From: Thermohalobaculum sp964467005
Lineage (GTDB): Bacteria > Pseudomonadota > Alphaproteobacteria > Rhodobacterales > Rhodobacteraceae
Direction: 5' to 3'
Length of the DNA stretch: 12,829 bases
Assembly (NCBI GenBank): GCA_964467005.1
Contig: CAYXPI010000104.1
Location: 1-12,829 of the forward strand
Each line of letters starts with the position of its first letter. Within the stretch, counting starts at the first letter, position 1. The notes beneath the pieces are model-generated. The model worked only from the letters and a program-made list of their open reading frames with translations, was not told where the DNA came from and did no database searches. Shown here piece after piece: positions 6,394 through 12,829 of this stretch. Position numbers and translations under genes: made by a program.

Positions 6394-7234
6394 TCGGGGC
6401 CTCGGTCCAGGCGGGGTCGCGGGTCATGGCGGAGAGGCGGTCCTTCGGCGCCTCGAGGCTCGGCAGCGCGTTCAAAAGGCCGCGGGTGTAGGGGTGGCGC
6501 GCCTCGTGGAGCGCCTCCGCCCGGCAGGTCTCCACGATCCGGCCCGCATACATGATGAGGATCCGGTCGCAGAAGGTGGCCACCAGGTTGAGATCGTGGG
6601 AGATGAAAATGAGGCCCATGCCCCGGTCGCGCACCAGCCGGTCCATGATACGGAGCACCGACATCTGCACCGTGACGTCGAGGGCCGAGGTCGGCTCATC
6701 GGCGATGAGGAGCTCGGGCCCGGGTGCCAGCATCATGGCGATCATGATCCGCTGCCCCATACCGCCCGACACCTCATGGGGGTAGAGCCGGGCCACCCGC
6801 TCGGGGTCGCGGATCTGCACGGCGTCGAGCATCTCGAGGGTGATGCGCTCCGCCTCCCGGGCCGAGGCGCCGCTGTGCACCCGCGTGGCTTCGGCGATCT
6901 GGCGGCCCACGGACATCACGGGGTTCAGCGAGAATTTCGGGTCCTGCAGCACCATGGCGATCCGGCGGCCGCGGATCTTGCGCATCTGGCGCTCGGAGGC
7001 CGTGAGGAGATCGGTGTCGTCGAAGCGCAGGGTCTTGGCCTCGACCCAGCCCGGTGGCCGAACGAGCCGGAGGATCGCCCGCCCGGTCATCGACTTGCCC
7101 GAGCCCGACTCGCCCACAATCCCGACGCGCTCGCGCCCCACCTCGAAGGAGAGCCCGCGCACCGCCTCCACCACCCCGCCGGTTGGCTTCTGGAAGCGGA
7201 CCCAGAGGTCCTCGACGCGGAGGAGCGCGCTCAT
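6374..7234 (-). CDS. Peptide-type ABC transporter ATP-binding protein (DppD/OppD-like)
   Basis: This 286-residue ATPase subunit has Walker A GESGSGKSMT (41-50), Q-loop Q97 in VLQDPKFSLNP, signature VSGGMGQ (155-161), Walker B LLIADE (175-180) and switch H213 in ISHD. The SGGMGQR variant and DEPTSALDVTVQ are typical of the D-type partner in dipeptide/oligopeptide importers, and HPYTRGLLNALP (247-258) is the usual C-terminal hallmark. The protein ends soon after this, so the Cys-rich extension of classic OppD/DppD is missing and the length is nearer NikD. The ATG at 7234 overlaps the upstream permease stop as ATGA, indicating coupled translation. It probably forms a heterodimer with the following ATPase. 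Confidence 0.93.
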   Translation of the reverse strand: MSALLRVEDLWVRFQKPTGGVVEAVRGLSFEVGRERVGIVGESGSGKSMTGRAILRLVRPPGWVEAKTLRFDDTDLLTASERQMRKIRGRRIAMVLQDPKFSLNPVMSVGRQIAEATRVHSGASAREAERITLEMLDAVQIRDPERVARLYPHEVSGGMGQRIMIAMMLAPGPELLIADEPTSALDVTVQMSVLRIMDRLVRDRGMGLIFISHDLNLVATFCDRILIMYAGRIVETCRAEALHEARHPYTRGLLNALPSLEAPKDRLSAMTRDPAWTEAPSVDASL

Positions 7235-8157
7235 CGGCCCTTGCTCCGGGGGTCGAGCACATCGCGGAGGCCGTCGCCCAAGAGGTTGAACCCGAGCGAG
7301 ACGATGAAGATCGCGAGGCCGGGGATCGTCGCCACCCACCAGGCGTCGAGGAACTTCCGGCCCGACGAGATCATCGCGCCCCATTCCGGCGTCGGGGGTT
7401 GGGCGCCGAGGCCGAGAAAGCCGAGGCCCGCCGCCGTGAGGATCACGCCCGCCATGTCGAGCGTCACGCGGATGATGATCGAGCTCGTGCATTGCGGCCA
7501 GATATGGCCGGTGATGATGCGCAAGGGCCCGGCGCCTTGGAGGCGGACCGCGGCGATGTAGTCCGCGTTGCGGATCGTCAGCGTCTCGGCCCGGGCGATG
7601 CGGGCGTAGGGCGGCCAGGCGGTGAGGGTGATCGCGAGGATCGCGTTCTCGATGCCCGCGCCCAGGGCCGCGACGAAGGCGAGCGCCAGCACGAGGCGGG
7701 GGAAGGCGAGGAAGACATCGGTGATGCGCATCAGCACCGCGTCCACCCAGCCGCCGAGATAACCCGCCGCCGTGCCGACCAGGAGGCCGATGAGCGGCGC
7801 GGTCACCGCCACCAGCGTGACGATGAAGAGCGTGATCGAGGCGCCGTGGACGATCCTCGACCAGATGTCGCGTCCGAGCTCGTCCGAGCCGAGGAGATAC
7901 CCGCCCGCGCCCGGGGGCGTGAGGCGGGCCTGGAGGTCCTGCTGCAGCGGGTCGTGGGTGGCGAGGAGCGGAGCCAGCGCGGCCATCAGCACAAGCCCCA
8001 GGATGATCGCCAACCCAATGACCGCCAGCGGGTTCTGCGCGAAATTGCGCCAGCCAAGCCACAGCTGCCCCAGCCGCGCCTGCAGCCGCGAGGCCGGCGC
8101 CTCGGCCGTGAGCCAGGCGCGCCAGCCCGCCGGCTCGATCCCGCGCTCAGCTCTCAT
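7231..8157 (-). CDS. Peptide-type ABC transporter permease (DppC/OppC-like)
   Basis: This is an inner-membrane permease subunit of 308 residues. A cytoplasmic N-terminus of about 40 residues precedes TM1 (about 43-66). The C-type hallmark GSDELGRD is at 90-97, and several further membrane segments lie between 108 and 296. The cytoplasmic EAA-type loop that contacts the ATPase is at about 187-215, containing ADYIAAVRLQGAG. The C-terminus LGDGLRDVLDPRSKGR is also characteristic. The ATG at 8157 lies 11 bases inside the end of the upstream permease gene. It pairs with that B-type permease to make the translocation channel. Confidence 0.94.
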   Translation of the reverse strand: MRAERGIEPAGWRAWLTAEAPASRLQARLGQLWLGWRNFAQNPLAVIGLAIILGLVLMAALAPLLATHDPLQQDLQARLTPPGAGGYLLGSDELGRDIWSRIVHGASITLFIVTLVAVTAPLIGLLVGTAAGYLGGWVDAVLMRITDVFLAFPRLVLALAFVAALGAGIENAILAITLTAWPPYARIARAETLTIRNADYIAAVRLQGAGPLRIITGHIWPQCTSSIIIRVTLDMAGVILTAAGLGFLGLGAQPPTPEWGAMISSGRKFLDAWWVATIPGLAIFIVSLGFNLLGDGLRDVLDPRSKGR

Positions 8158-9226
8158 CGGCGCTCCGGGCGCGCGGGTCGACCACGCGGTAGAGGAGGTC
8201 GGACAGCATGTTGAGCCCGATGAAGCAGAGGCCCACCACCACCGTGCCGCCGAGCACGGCGTTCATGTCGGCCGAGAGCAGCGCGTTGGTGATGTACTGC
8301 CCGAGCCCTGGCCAGGCGAAGATCGTCTCGGTCAGCACCGAGCCCTCGAGCAAGTTGGCGTAGGACAGCGCGATGACGGTGATGAGCGGGATCCACACAT
8401 TGCCGAGCGCGTGGCGCCAGATGACGGCGGTCTCCGAGAGGCCCTTCACCCGCGCTGTGGTGATGTACTCCTTGCCGAGTTCCTCGATCATGAAGCTCCG
8501 GGTCATCCGCGAGATGTAGGCCAGTGAGTAGTAGCCGAGGATCGAGGCCGGCAGCACGATGTGGTGGACCGCGTTCCAGAAAATCGTCATATCGCCAGCG
8601 ATGAGGCTGTCGATCAGTATCATGCCGGTGACGGTGGGGATGACATCGACATAGAAGATGTCGAGCCGCCCGGGGCCGCCCACCCAATCGAGCTGGCGGT
8701 AGAAGATCACGAGGCCGATGAGACCGAGCCAGAAGATCGGCATGGAGTAGCCGAAGAGGCCGAAGAGGCGGACCGCATGGTCGGGCCAGCGGCCCTGATG
8801 CACCGCTGCGATCACCCCCATGGGCACGCCGAAGACGATGCCGATGATCACGCCCAGCGTCGCAAGCTCGAGCGTTGCGGGAAACACCCGCGCAATGTCC
8901 TCCGACACCGGGCGGCGGGTGAGGTTGGACATGCCGAAATCGCCCTGGACCACGTCGCCGAGGAAGATCCCGAACTGCACGAGAAGCGGCTGGTCGAGCC
9001 CCATCTCGATATAGGCGGCGTCGTAGACCTCCTGGGAGGCGCGATCGCCCACCACCGCCAGCACGGGGTCGATGGGCATCACGCGGCCGATCAGGAAGGT
9101 GACGAAGAGGAGGCCCAGCATCGTCACCAAAACCGATGCGAGCGCGGCGGCGAGGCCGCGCCCGCGCCGTGCGAGGGGCCCGCGGATCGCGCGCCACCCC
9201 TTGGGCGAATGCAAGCTGGCAGTCAC
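8147..9226 (-). CDS. Peptide-type ABC transporter permease (DppB/OppB-like)
   Basis: The 359-residue inner-membrane permease has TM1 at about 27-48, followed by the B-type periplasmic segment with MGLDQPLLVQFGIFLGD (75-91) and GDFGMSN (95-101). Further membrane helices start near 118, 152 and 218. The EAA-type loop is at 248-275 (GKEYITTARVKGLSE), and a last helix lies near 325-345. The C-terminal YRVVDPRAR is the family's usual end. The start is GTG at 9226, only six bases after the stop of the binding-protein gene. The Shine-Dalgarno is poor, so translation probably relies on coupling. It is somewhat longer than typical DppB, with a hydrophilic N-terminal 20 residues. Confidence 0.94.
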   Translation of the reverse strand: MTASLHSPKGWRAIRGPLARRGRGLAAALASVLVTMLGLLFVTFLIGRVMPIDPVLAVVGDRASQEVYDAAYIEMGLDQPLLVQFGIFLGDVVQGDFGMSNLTRRPVSEDIARVFPATLELATLGVIIGIVFGVPMGVIAAVHQGRWPDHAVRLFGLFGYSMPIFWLGLIGLVIFYRQLDWVGGPGRLDIFYVDVIPTVTGMILIDSLIAGDMTIFWNAVHHIVLPASILGYYSLAYISRMTRSFMIEELGKEYITTARVKGLSETAVIWRHALGNVWIPLITVIALSYANLLEGSVLTETIFAWPGLGQYITNALLSADMNAVLGGTVVVGLCFIGLNMLSDLLYRVVDPRARSADES

Positions 9227-9232
9227 TCGGGC

Positions 9233-10834
9233 TTACTTCGTGACCGACCAGTAGAAGGCCGCCGTGATCGCCGAGCCCGTGACGAAGCCAGAGACATTGT
9301 CGCGCCGGGCGACCTGCTCGATCTTTTGGAACATCGGGACGAAGGGCGCGGTCGCCTGGAAGTCCTTCTGGATGTCCACATACATCTGCGCACGGGTGTC
9401 GCGGTCGGCCTCGACCAGGGCCGCCTCGGTCGCCGCCGTCATCTCCGGAATGTCCCAGCCCACGCGCCAGGCGAGCTTGCCCGTGAGGCCGGCGTCGTCC
9501 GAGTTGTTGGGGTTGTGGGCGAAGGTGTCGGCGTTGGTGTGCGGATCGGGATAGTCCGGGCCCCAGGCGCCCACATAGATGTCGAACTCGCGGCTCCGAT
9601 ACTTCGCCAGCGTCTGCTTGCCAGTGGCCTGCGAGATGGTGGCGGTGATCCCGGCCTCGGCGAAGGCCTGCTGGAGGGTCTGGGCGATCTCCACTCGCTC
9701 CTGCGCCGTCCGGACGATGATCTCCACCTCGAAGCCGTCGGCCTCGCCGGCCTCGGCGAGGAGCGCTTTTGCCTTCTCCACATCGAGGGTGTAGGGCTGA
9801 TCCTTGAGCTCACCCATATAGGTGAGCGGCAGAAACGCCTGGTGCACGGTGTACTGGCCCTTGAGGAACGAGTTCGCCATCCCCTCGTAGTCGGTCAGCC
9901 ATTTGAAGGCCTCGCGCACCTGGGGCTTGGCCAGCACCGGGTTCTTCTGGCTGAGCGAGAAATACATGATCCGGCCGCGGAGATCGCTGTCGACCGCGAT
10001 GCCCTCGGCCCCGTCCACCGCCGAAATATCCTCGGGGTTGAGGTTGCGCGCGATGTCCACATCGCCCCGCTCGAGGAGGAGCCGCTGGGTGGCGGACTCG
10101 GGAATGTGGCGCACGATCACCCGCTGCATCGCCGGCGTGCCGCGCCAGAAATCCGGATTGGCCTCCAAGGTGTAGGCCTCGTTGGCCTTCCAGCTCACGA
10201 GCTTGTAGGCGCCGGAGCCCGCCGAGTTGGTGCGAAGCCAGGCATTGCCGAAGTCCCCGTCCACCGCGTTGGCCGACACCACCTCGCTGTCGACGATGTA
10301 GGCGATCGTCGCGGTGAGGCAGTTGAGCACGAAGGAGGTCGCGTAGGTCTTGTCGGTGGTGAGCTGGAACGTGGTGTCGTCGAGCGCCAAAAGCGTCTCG
10401 CCCATATTCTCCTCGGTGAAGCCGAACTGGGTGAGGATGAAGGACGGCGTCTTCTTCATCGCCACGGCCCGGCGGAGCGAGAACTCCACGTCCTTGGCGG
10501 TGATCGGGTTGCCCGAGTGGAAGGTGAGCCCCTCGCGGATCTTGAAGGTGAAGACCCGGCCGTCGCCCGAGATCTCCCAGCTCTCCGCGATGTCCGGCAC
10601 ATAGCCCTTGGAGAGGTCGGTCGGGTCGAAGCTCACGAGCGAGCCGTACATGTTGTTGAGGATGTCGGACCCCGAGAACTCGAAGCTCTCCTGGGGGTCG
10701 AGCGAGACGATGTCGTCGATCGAGGTCGCGATCACCAGCATGTTGGGCGGCGTCTCGGCGGTCGCGGGCGCGAGGCCGAGGGGCAGCGCGGCGGCAAGGC
10801 CGAGGGCGCCCAGGAGTCTCCGGGTGAGGCGCAT
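9233..10834 (-). CDS. Periplasmic solute-binding protein, family 5 (dipeptide/oligopeptide type)
   Basis: The 533-residue protein begins with a clear Sec signal peptide: Arg-rich MRLTRR, a hydrophobic core, and cleavage expected after ATA at residue 26. There is no lipobox Cys, so it is a soluble periplasmic protein. Family hallmarks include SLDPQESFEF, LVSFDPTD, the DGRVFTFKIREGLTFHSG segment with ITAKDVEFS, and GSGAYKLVSW. The C-terminal lobe carries FDIYVGAWGPDYPDPHT. It captures substrate for the permeases encoded directly downstream. The family also includes binders of nickel, glutathione, opines and other small molecules, so dipeptide binding is inferred from the co-operonic M19 dipeptidase. 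The start ATG at 10834 has GGGAGA eight bases upstream. It is the first gene of the operon, and the main promoter should lie between 10835 and 11003. Confidence 0.94.
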   Translation of the reverse strand: MRLTRRLLGALGLAAALPLGLAPATAETPPNMLVIATSIDDIVSLDPQESFEFSGSDILNNMYGSLVSFDPTDLSKGYVPDIAESWEISGDGRVFTFKIREGLTFHSGNPITAKDVEFSLRRAVAMKKTPSFILTQFGFTEENMGETLLALDDTTFQLTTDKTYATSFVLNCLTATIAYIVDSEVVSANAVDGDFGNAWLRTNSAGSGAYKLVSWKANEAYTLEANPDFWRGTPAMQRVIVRHIPESATQRLLLERGDVDIARNLNPEDISAVDGAEGIAVDSDLRGRIMYFSLSQKNPVLAKPQVREAFKWLTDYEGMANSFLKGQYTVHQAFLPLTYMGELKDQPYTLDVEKAKALLAEAGEADGFEVEIIVRTAQERVEIAQTLQQAFAEAGITATISQATGKQTLAKYRSREFDIYVGAWGPDYPDPHTNADTFAHNPNNSDDAGLTGKLAWRVGWDIPEMTAATEAALVEADRDTRAQMYVDIQKDFQATAPFVPMFQKIEQVARRDNVSGFVTGSAITAAFYWSVTK

Positions 10835-11003
10835 GGGGTGTGTCTCCCTGTCGGTTGTGTGTGTCCCTGCCGAAAACGCTACGCCCGATCGTTCCGGCTG
10901 GCAACGCCGCCGTGCGGCGCAGCATGGTCGGAGGTTTGACCTCGATCAGCGTCGGGACCGCGCGGGCCTGCTTCTCTGGGCGACCGGAGGCAAGGAGACG
11001 GAG
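10835..11003. promoter_or_regulatory. Divergent promoter region for the transporter operon and the DksA-like gene
   Basis: This 169-base spacer must drive both the leftward operon and the rightward zinc-finger gene. I see no convincing -35/-10 pair by eye. It contains a short direct repeat in the operon's 5' leader (10839-10869) and a perfect six-base inverted repeat, CGCCGC and GCGGCG, around a three-base centre at 10905-10919, roughly mid-spacer. The inverted repeat could be an operator. AAGGAG at 10992-10997 is the ribosome-binding site of the DksA-like gene. Confidence 0.5.
10839..10869 (-). repeat. Imperfect 12-base direct repeat over the binding-protein ribosome-binding site
   Basis: On the minus strand, CAGGGACACACA (10869-10858) and CAGGGAGACACA (10850-10839) differ at one base and are separated by seven bases, a 19-base period. 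The copy nearer the start codon contains the Shine-Dalgarno. It may be a control element of the 5' leader, or chance. Confidence 0.45.
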
Positions 11004-11315
11004 ATGGATGTGGAGGCCTATCGGCGCCGGCTCGAGGATCGGCGCGACGAGCTGCGCCGCCGCCTGGGGCGCATCGAGGCGGATCTCGACACGGAGCCGC
11101 CCAAGGACTGGGAGGATCGCGCGACCGAGCGCGAGGGGGACGAGGTGCTCGAGGATCTGGGGAGCGCCGGGCTCCAGGAGCTCAGGATGATCGAGGCGGC
11201 CCTGGCGCGAGTTGCGGCGGGGGAGTACGGGGTGTGCGTCGCCTGCGGCGCGGCGATCTCGGAGGAGCGGCTCGCGGTCGTCCCCCATGCTCCGCGCTGC
11301 CGCCACTGCGCCTGA
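11004..11315 (+). CDS. DksA/TraR-type C4 zinc-finger regulator
   Basis: This 103-residue protein of the DksA/TraR family binds in the RNA polymerase secondary channel. An N-terminal helix (about 4-28) leads to a DWEDRA segment (35-40) that matches the DxxDxA coiled-coil tip of active DksA; the key Asp and Ala are D38 and A40. The returning helix runs about 45-72, and the zinc finger has C78, C81, C99 and C102. It is shorter than E. coli DksA (151 residues), like the small DksA paralogues of alphaproteobacteria. The ATG at 11004 has AAGGAG six bases upstream; the frame is open upstream to 10608, but that region is the antisense of the binding-protein gene. The tip residues suggest a functional polymerase regulator, possibly linked to starvation. 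Whether it controls the divergent peptide operon is unknown. Confidence 0.9.
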   Translation: MDVEAYRRRLEDRRDELRRRLGRIEADLDTEPPKDWEDRATEREGDEVLEDLGSAGLQELRMIEAALARVAAGEYGVCVACGAAISEERLAVVPHAPRCRHCA

Positions 11316-11324
11316 GGGGGAGGT

Positions 11325-11352
11325 CCGGCGCCCTCCCAAGGGAAGGCACCGG
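11325..11352. terminator. Strong hairpin between convergent genes (bidirectional terminator candidate)
   Basis: Arms at 11325-11337 and 11340-11352 pair at 11 of 13 positions, with only AA between them. The hairpin sits in the 47-base gap between the converging 3' ends of the DksA-like and RTX genes. The symmetry suits termination from both sides. Neither side has a T-run, so the mechanism is uncertain. Confidence 0.5.
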
Positions 11353-11362
11353 CTCGTCAGCG

Positions 11363-12277
11363 TCAGGCGAAGGCGGCCTCGCTCTCGAAGCGGAAGTTGT
11401 CCGCCTCGAAATCGACGAGCTCGAGCACCGAGTTGAGGTTGCCGGTGTCCGAGAGGTTGGCGATGTGCTGGATGCCGCTGTTCACGTCGTCCACATCGTC
11501 GACCTGGAAGAGCCGGTTCCGGCCCTGGTTGACGTTGTGGTAGACGAAGAAGGCGGCCTCGTCCTCCTCGGTGGCCACGCCGATCTCGTTGAGCGCGAGG
11601 GCGATGGCGTCGGCCGCGTTGCCGGCGTTGTTCCACTGGCCCTGGAGCACGTAGACGGTCTTGCCCGCCTCGATGCCCACGAGATCGAAGTTGGTGACAT
11701 CCGCCGCGTCGACCCGGGCGACGTTCTGGAAGAGGAGGTTGTCCGACACGCCGAAGCTCTGGTTGTGGAGCACGATCTCGTCCTGGCGGACGCTGAAGTC
11801 GAGGATCGTCTCGGCCCCGTCGCTCTCGCCATCGGCGAAGACGAAGCTGTCGCGGCCCCGGCCGCCTTCGGAGATGTCGTCGCCCTCGCCGGTGCGGATG
11901 ACGTCGCGGCCGCGGCCGCCTTCGATGACGTCGATGCCCGCCCCGCCGTCGAGGGTGTCGTTGCCCCGGCCACCGATCAGGGTGTCGTCGCCGAGGCCGC
12001 CGAGGGCGAGGTCGGCCCCACGGCCGCCGTCGATCTCGTCGTTGCCCTCGCCGCCGTCGAGGCTGTCGGCCCCGCGCTCGCCGCGGAGGATGTCGTCGCC
12101 CTCGCGGCCGAAGACGGCGTCAGCGCCCCGGCCGGCGAGAATGATGTCGTCGAGGTCGAGGCCGTCGATCACGTCGGCCTGACGGGTGCCCTCCAGGAAC
12201 CCGTCGTTGCCCGCCACGTCGCGGATCACGTTGCGGAAGTCGGCGAAGTCCACAGTGAAGGAAAAGGTGGTGCTCAT
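11363..12277 (-). CDS. Small RTX (haemolysin-type) calcium-binding protein, probably secreted
   Basis: The 304-residue acidic protein has three parts. Residues 1-30 form a unique N-terminus without a Sec signal. Residues 31-145 are about 12 to 13 tandem nonapeptides of the GGxGxDxxx type, for example GGRGNDTLD and GGAGIDVIE, expected to fold as a calcium-filled parallel beta-roll. Residues 146-304 are a C-terminal domain starting FVFADGESDGAETILDF, as is common after RTX repeats. It ends with a Phe-rich, acidic tail like type I secretion signals. The segment with AAFFVYHNVNQGRNRLFQVD (241-260) recalls the C-terminal 'bluetail'-type domains of surface proteins; that resemblance is tentative. 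There is no enzymatic domain, so a structural, adhesive or matrix role is more likely than a toxin. No type I exporter is visible nearby. The ATG at 12277 has AGGAG six bases upstream. Confidence 0.88.
   Translation of the reverse strand: MSTTFSFTVDFADFRNVIRDVAGNDGFLEGTRQADVIDGLDLDDIILAGRGADAVFGREGDDILRGERGADSLDGGEGNDEIDGGRGADLALGGLGDDTLIGGRGNDTLDGGAGIDVIEGGRGRDVIRTGEGDDISEGGRGRDSFVFADGESDGAETILDFSVRQDEIVLHNQSFGVSDNLLFQNVARVDAADVTNFDLVGIEAGKTVYVLQGQWNNAGNAADAIALALNEIGVATEEDEAAFFVYHNVNQGRNRLFQVDDVDDVNSGIQHIANLSDTGNLNSVLELVDFEADNFRFESEAAFA
11843..12187 (-). repeat. RTX nonapeptide-coding tandem repeat (27-base unit)
   Basis: This is a stretch of about 115 codons with a nine-codon period coding for the glycine- and aspartate-rich repeats of the RTX protein. 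Copies are clearly related but diverged in the variable positions, with many Arg at position 3 (GGRGxD). It is protein-coding periodicity, not a CRISPR or satellite. Confidence 0.85.
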
Positions 12278-12325
12278 CGAATTCTCCTATGGGTCTCTCG
12301 TCGCAGGCGATCGGGGCTCCGACGC

Positions 12326-12339
12326 GGCCCGCGCGGGCC
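12326..12339. promoter_or_regulatory. Perfect 14-base palindrome upstream of the RTX gene
   Basis: GGCCCGCGCGGGCC reads the same on both strands. It lies 49 bases upstream of the RTX start codon, where an operator or promoter-proximal element could sit. At this G+C content a 14-base palindrome is noteworthy but not decisive. Confidence 0.25.
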
Positions 12340-12394
12340 CCATCGCGCTCATAGGTGCCGCGGAGCACCCGGCGCGTTCGCAACGAGTTGGTGA

Positions 12395-12420
12395 CCGGCG
12401 CGGCTGAACCGCCCGGCCGG
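12395..12420 (-). terminator. Candidate terminator hairpin after the glutamate synthase-family gene
   Basis: On the minus strand, about 20 bases past the stop codon, CCGGC-GCGG (with a three-base CGG bulge) pairs with CCGC-GCCGG around the loop TTCAG. This gives nine base pairs. No T-run follows. Position supports a 3'-end role. Confidence 0.3.
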
Positions 12421-12440
12421 CGAGGGGGACTTACGCAAAT

Positions 12441-12829
12441 TCAGTCGACAGGCGGGAAGCCGTCCGCTCGCGCGCGGGCCCAGCGCTCGAGATAGCCTCG
12501 GCCCATGTCGCGGCCGTCGACGAGGAAGCCCTCCGGCAGCCAGGGAAAGGCGATGTGGCCCTCCACGGTGTCGCCGGAGCGGGATCGGATGTTGAAATGC
12601 CGCGGCGTGAGCTCAGACGGGTGCGAAAGCCCCGCCGCGCCGACGAGCTCGGCCAGCGCATGCAGCGTGTTGCGGTGGAAGTTCGCGACCCGGGTGGCCT
12701 TGTCCGGCACGTCGATGGCGCGGGCGCGCAGCGGGTCCTGCGTGGCGACGCCGACCGGGCATTTGTTGGTGTGACAGGCCTGGGCCTGGATGCAGCCGAT
12801 GGCGAACATGAAGCCGCGGGCGGAGTTGC
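12441..12829 (-). CDS. FMN-binding glutamate synthase family protein, 3' part only
   Basis: Only the C-terminal 128 or so residues are inside the window; the frame runs off the right edge. The visible N-terminal stretch NSARGFMFAIGC, followed by CIQAQACHTNKC, is the C-x5-C-x4-C cluster that binds the 3Fe-4S centre in the synthase domain of glutamate synthases. CPVGVATQDP follows, as is usual. The remainder (a short HALAELVGAAGLSHPSEL helical part and the tail ending ADGFPPVD) matches the stand-alone GltB-like family annotated 'FMN-binding glutamate synthase family protein', not full-length GltB, which continues with a long beta-helix domain. The stop is TGA at 12441-12443. The start lies outside the window. 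The exact substrate of this stand-alone family is uncertain. Confidence 0.88.
   Translation of the reverse strand, partial: NSARGFMFAIGCIQAQACHTNKCPVGVATQDPLRARAIDVPDKATRVANFHRNTLHALAELVGAAGLSHPSELTPRHFNIRSRSGDTVEGHIAFPWLPEGFLVDGRDMGRGYLERWARARADGFPPVD

Noticed and set aside
8561..10939. Very long (792-codon) open frame on the plus strand opposite the binding-protein and permease genes
   Set aside because: It is antisense to two unmistakable ABC-transporter genes. Its translation is a low-complexity mix of His, Arg, Asp, Val and Gly typical of the complement of high-GC coding DNA, with no family recognised.
11843..12187. Regular 27-base periodicity, considered as a CRISPR or satellite array
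   Set aside because: The unit is exactly nine codons, the copies diverge as protein repeats do, and no constant repeat with unique spacers exists.
11234..12394. 386-codon plus-strand frame rich in Val, Ala and Asp opposite the RTX gene
   Set aside because: It is created by the nine-codon period of the RTX repeats read backwards. The RTX pattern and Shine-Dalgarno are on the minus strand.

Overview
The window is high-GC DNA (roughly two thirds G+C or more throughout). Its gene families and protein similarities suggest an alphaproteobacterium, most likely in the Rhodobacteraceae/Roseobacter group. The support is the P4-like integrase type, the DUF4202 protein, the short DksA-like zinc-finger protein, the RTX protein and an FMN-binding glutamate synthase paralogue. 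The assignment is my recognition of protein style, not a database result.

Layout, left to right. (1) Positions 10-1062 (-) hold an arm-domain tyrosine integrase that has lost its C-terminal end, including the catalytic tyrosine. The left edge of the window is therefore probably a decayed or disrupted mobile island. (2) Positions 1252-2294 (-) hold an M29-type metallopeptidase-like gene. It is preceded by a 16-codon leader ORF that overlaps it by ATGA, and it is followed by two tandem hairpins. A large dyad lies directly upstream of the leader's ribosome-binding site. (3) A divergent DUF4202 gene occupies 2387-2965 (+). (4) A convergent spacer of about 300 bases follows, with no convincing gene.

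(5) Positions 10834 down to 3263 (-) form one tightly packed seven-gene unit. In transcription order it encodes a periplasmic peptide-type solute-binding protein, two DppB/DppC-type permeases, two DppD/DppF-type ATPases, an M19 dipeptidase and a DUF3754 (TMEM143-like) membrane protein. Consecutive genes overlap by 1, 4, 11 or 20 bases or are separated by only 6 or 21 bases. The simplest reading is import of a dipeptide-like substrate followed by cytoplasmic cleavage by the M19 enzyme, with DUF3754 an unexplained extra member.

(6) A DksA/TraR-type regulator (11004-11315, +) is divergent from the transporter. (7) After a strong convergent hairpin comes a small RTX calcium-binding protein (11363-12277, -) with about a dozen nonapeptide repeats and a C-terminal domain typical of type I secreted or surface proteins. 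(8) The right edge holds the 3' end of an FMN-binding glutamate synthase-family gene (12441 to the window end, -).

Most of this window is ordinary transport and metabolism. The points most worth a second look are the coupled leader peptide and dyad ahead of the M29 gene, DUF3754 at the end of a dipeptide import/cleavage operon, and the integrase that is missing its tyrosine. I see no CRISPR array, no complete tRNA or rRNA, no complete insertion sequence and no recognisable defence system.
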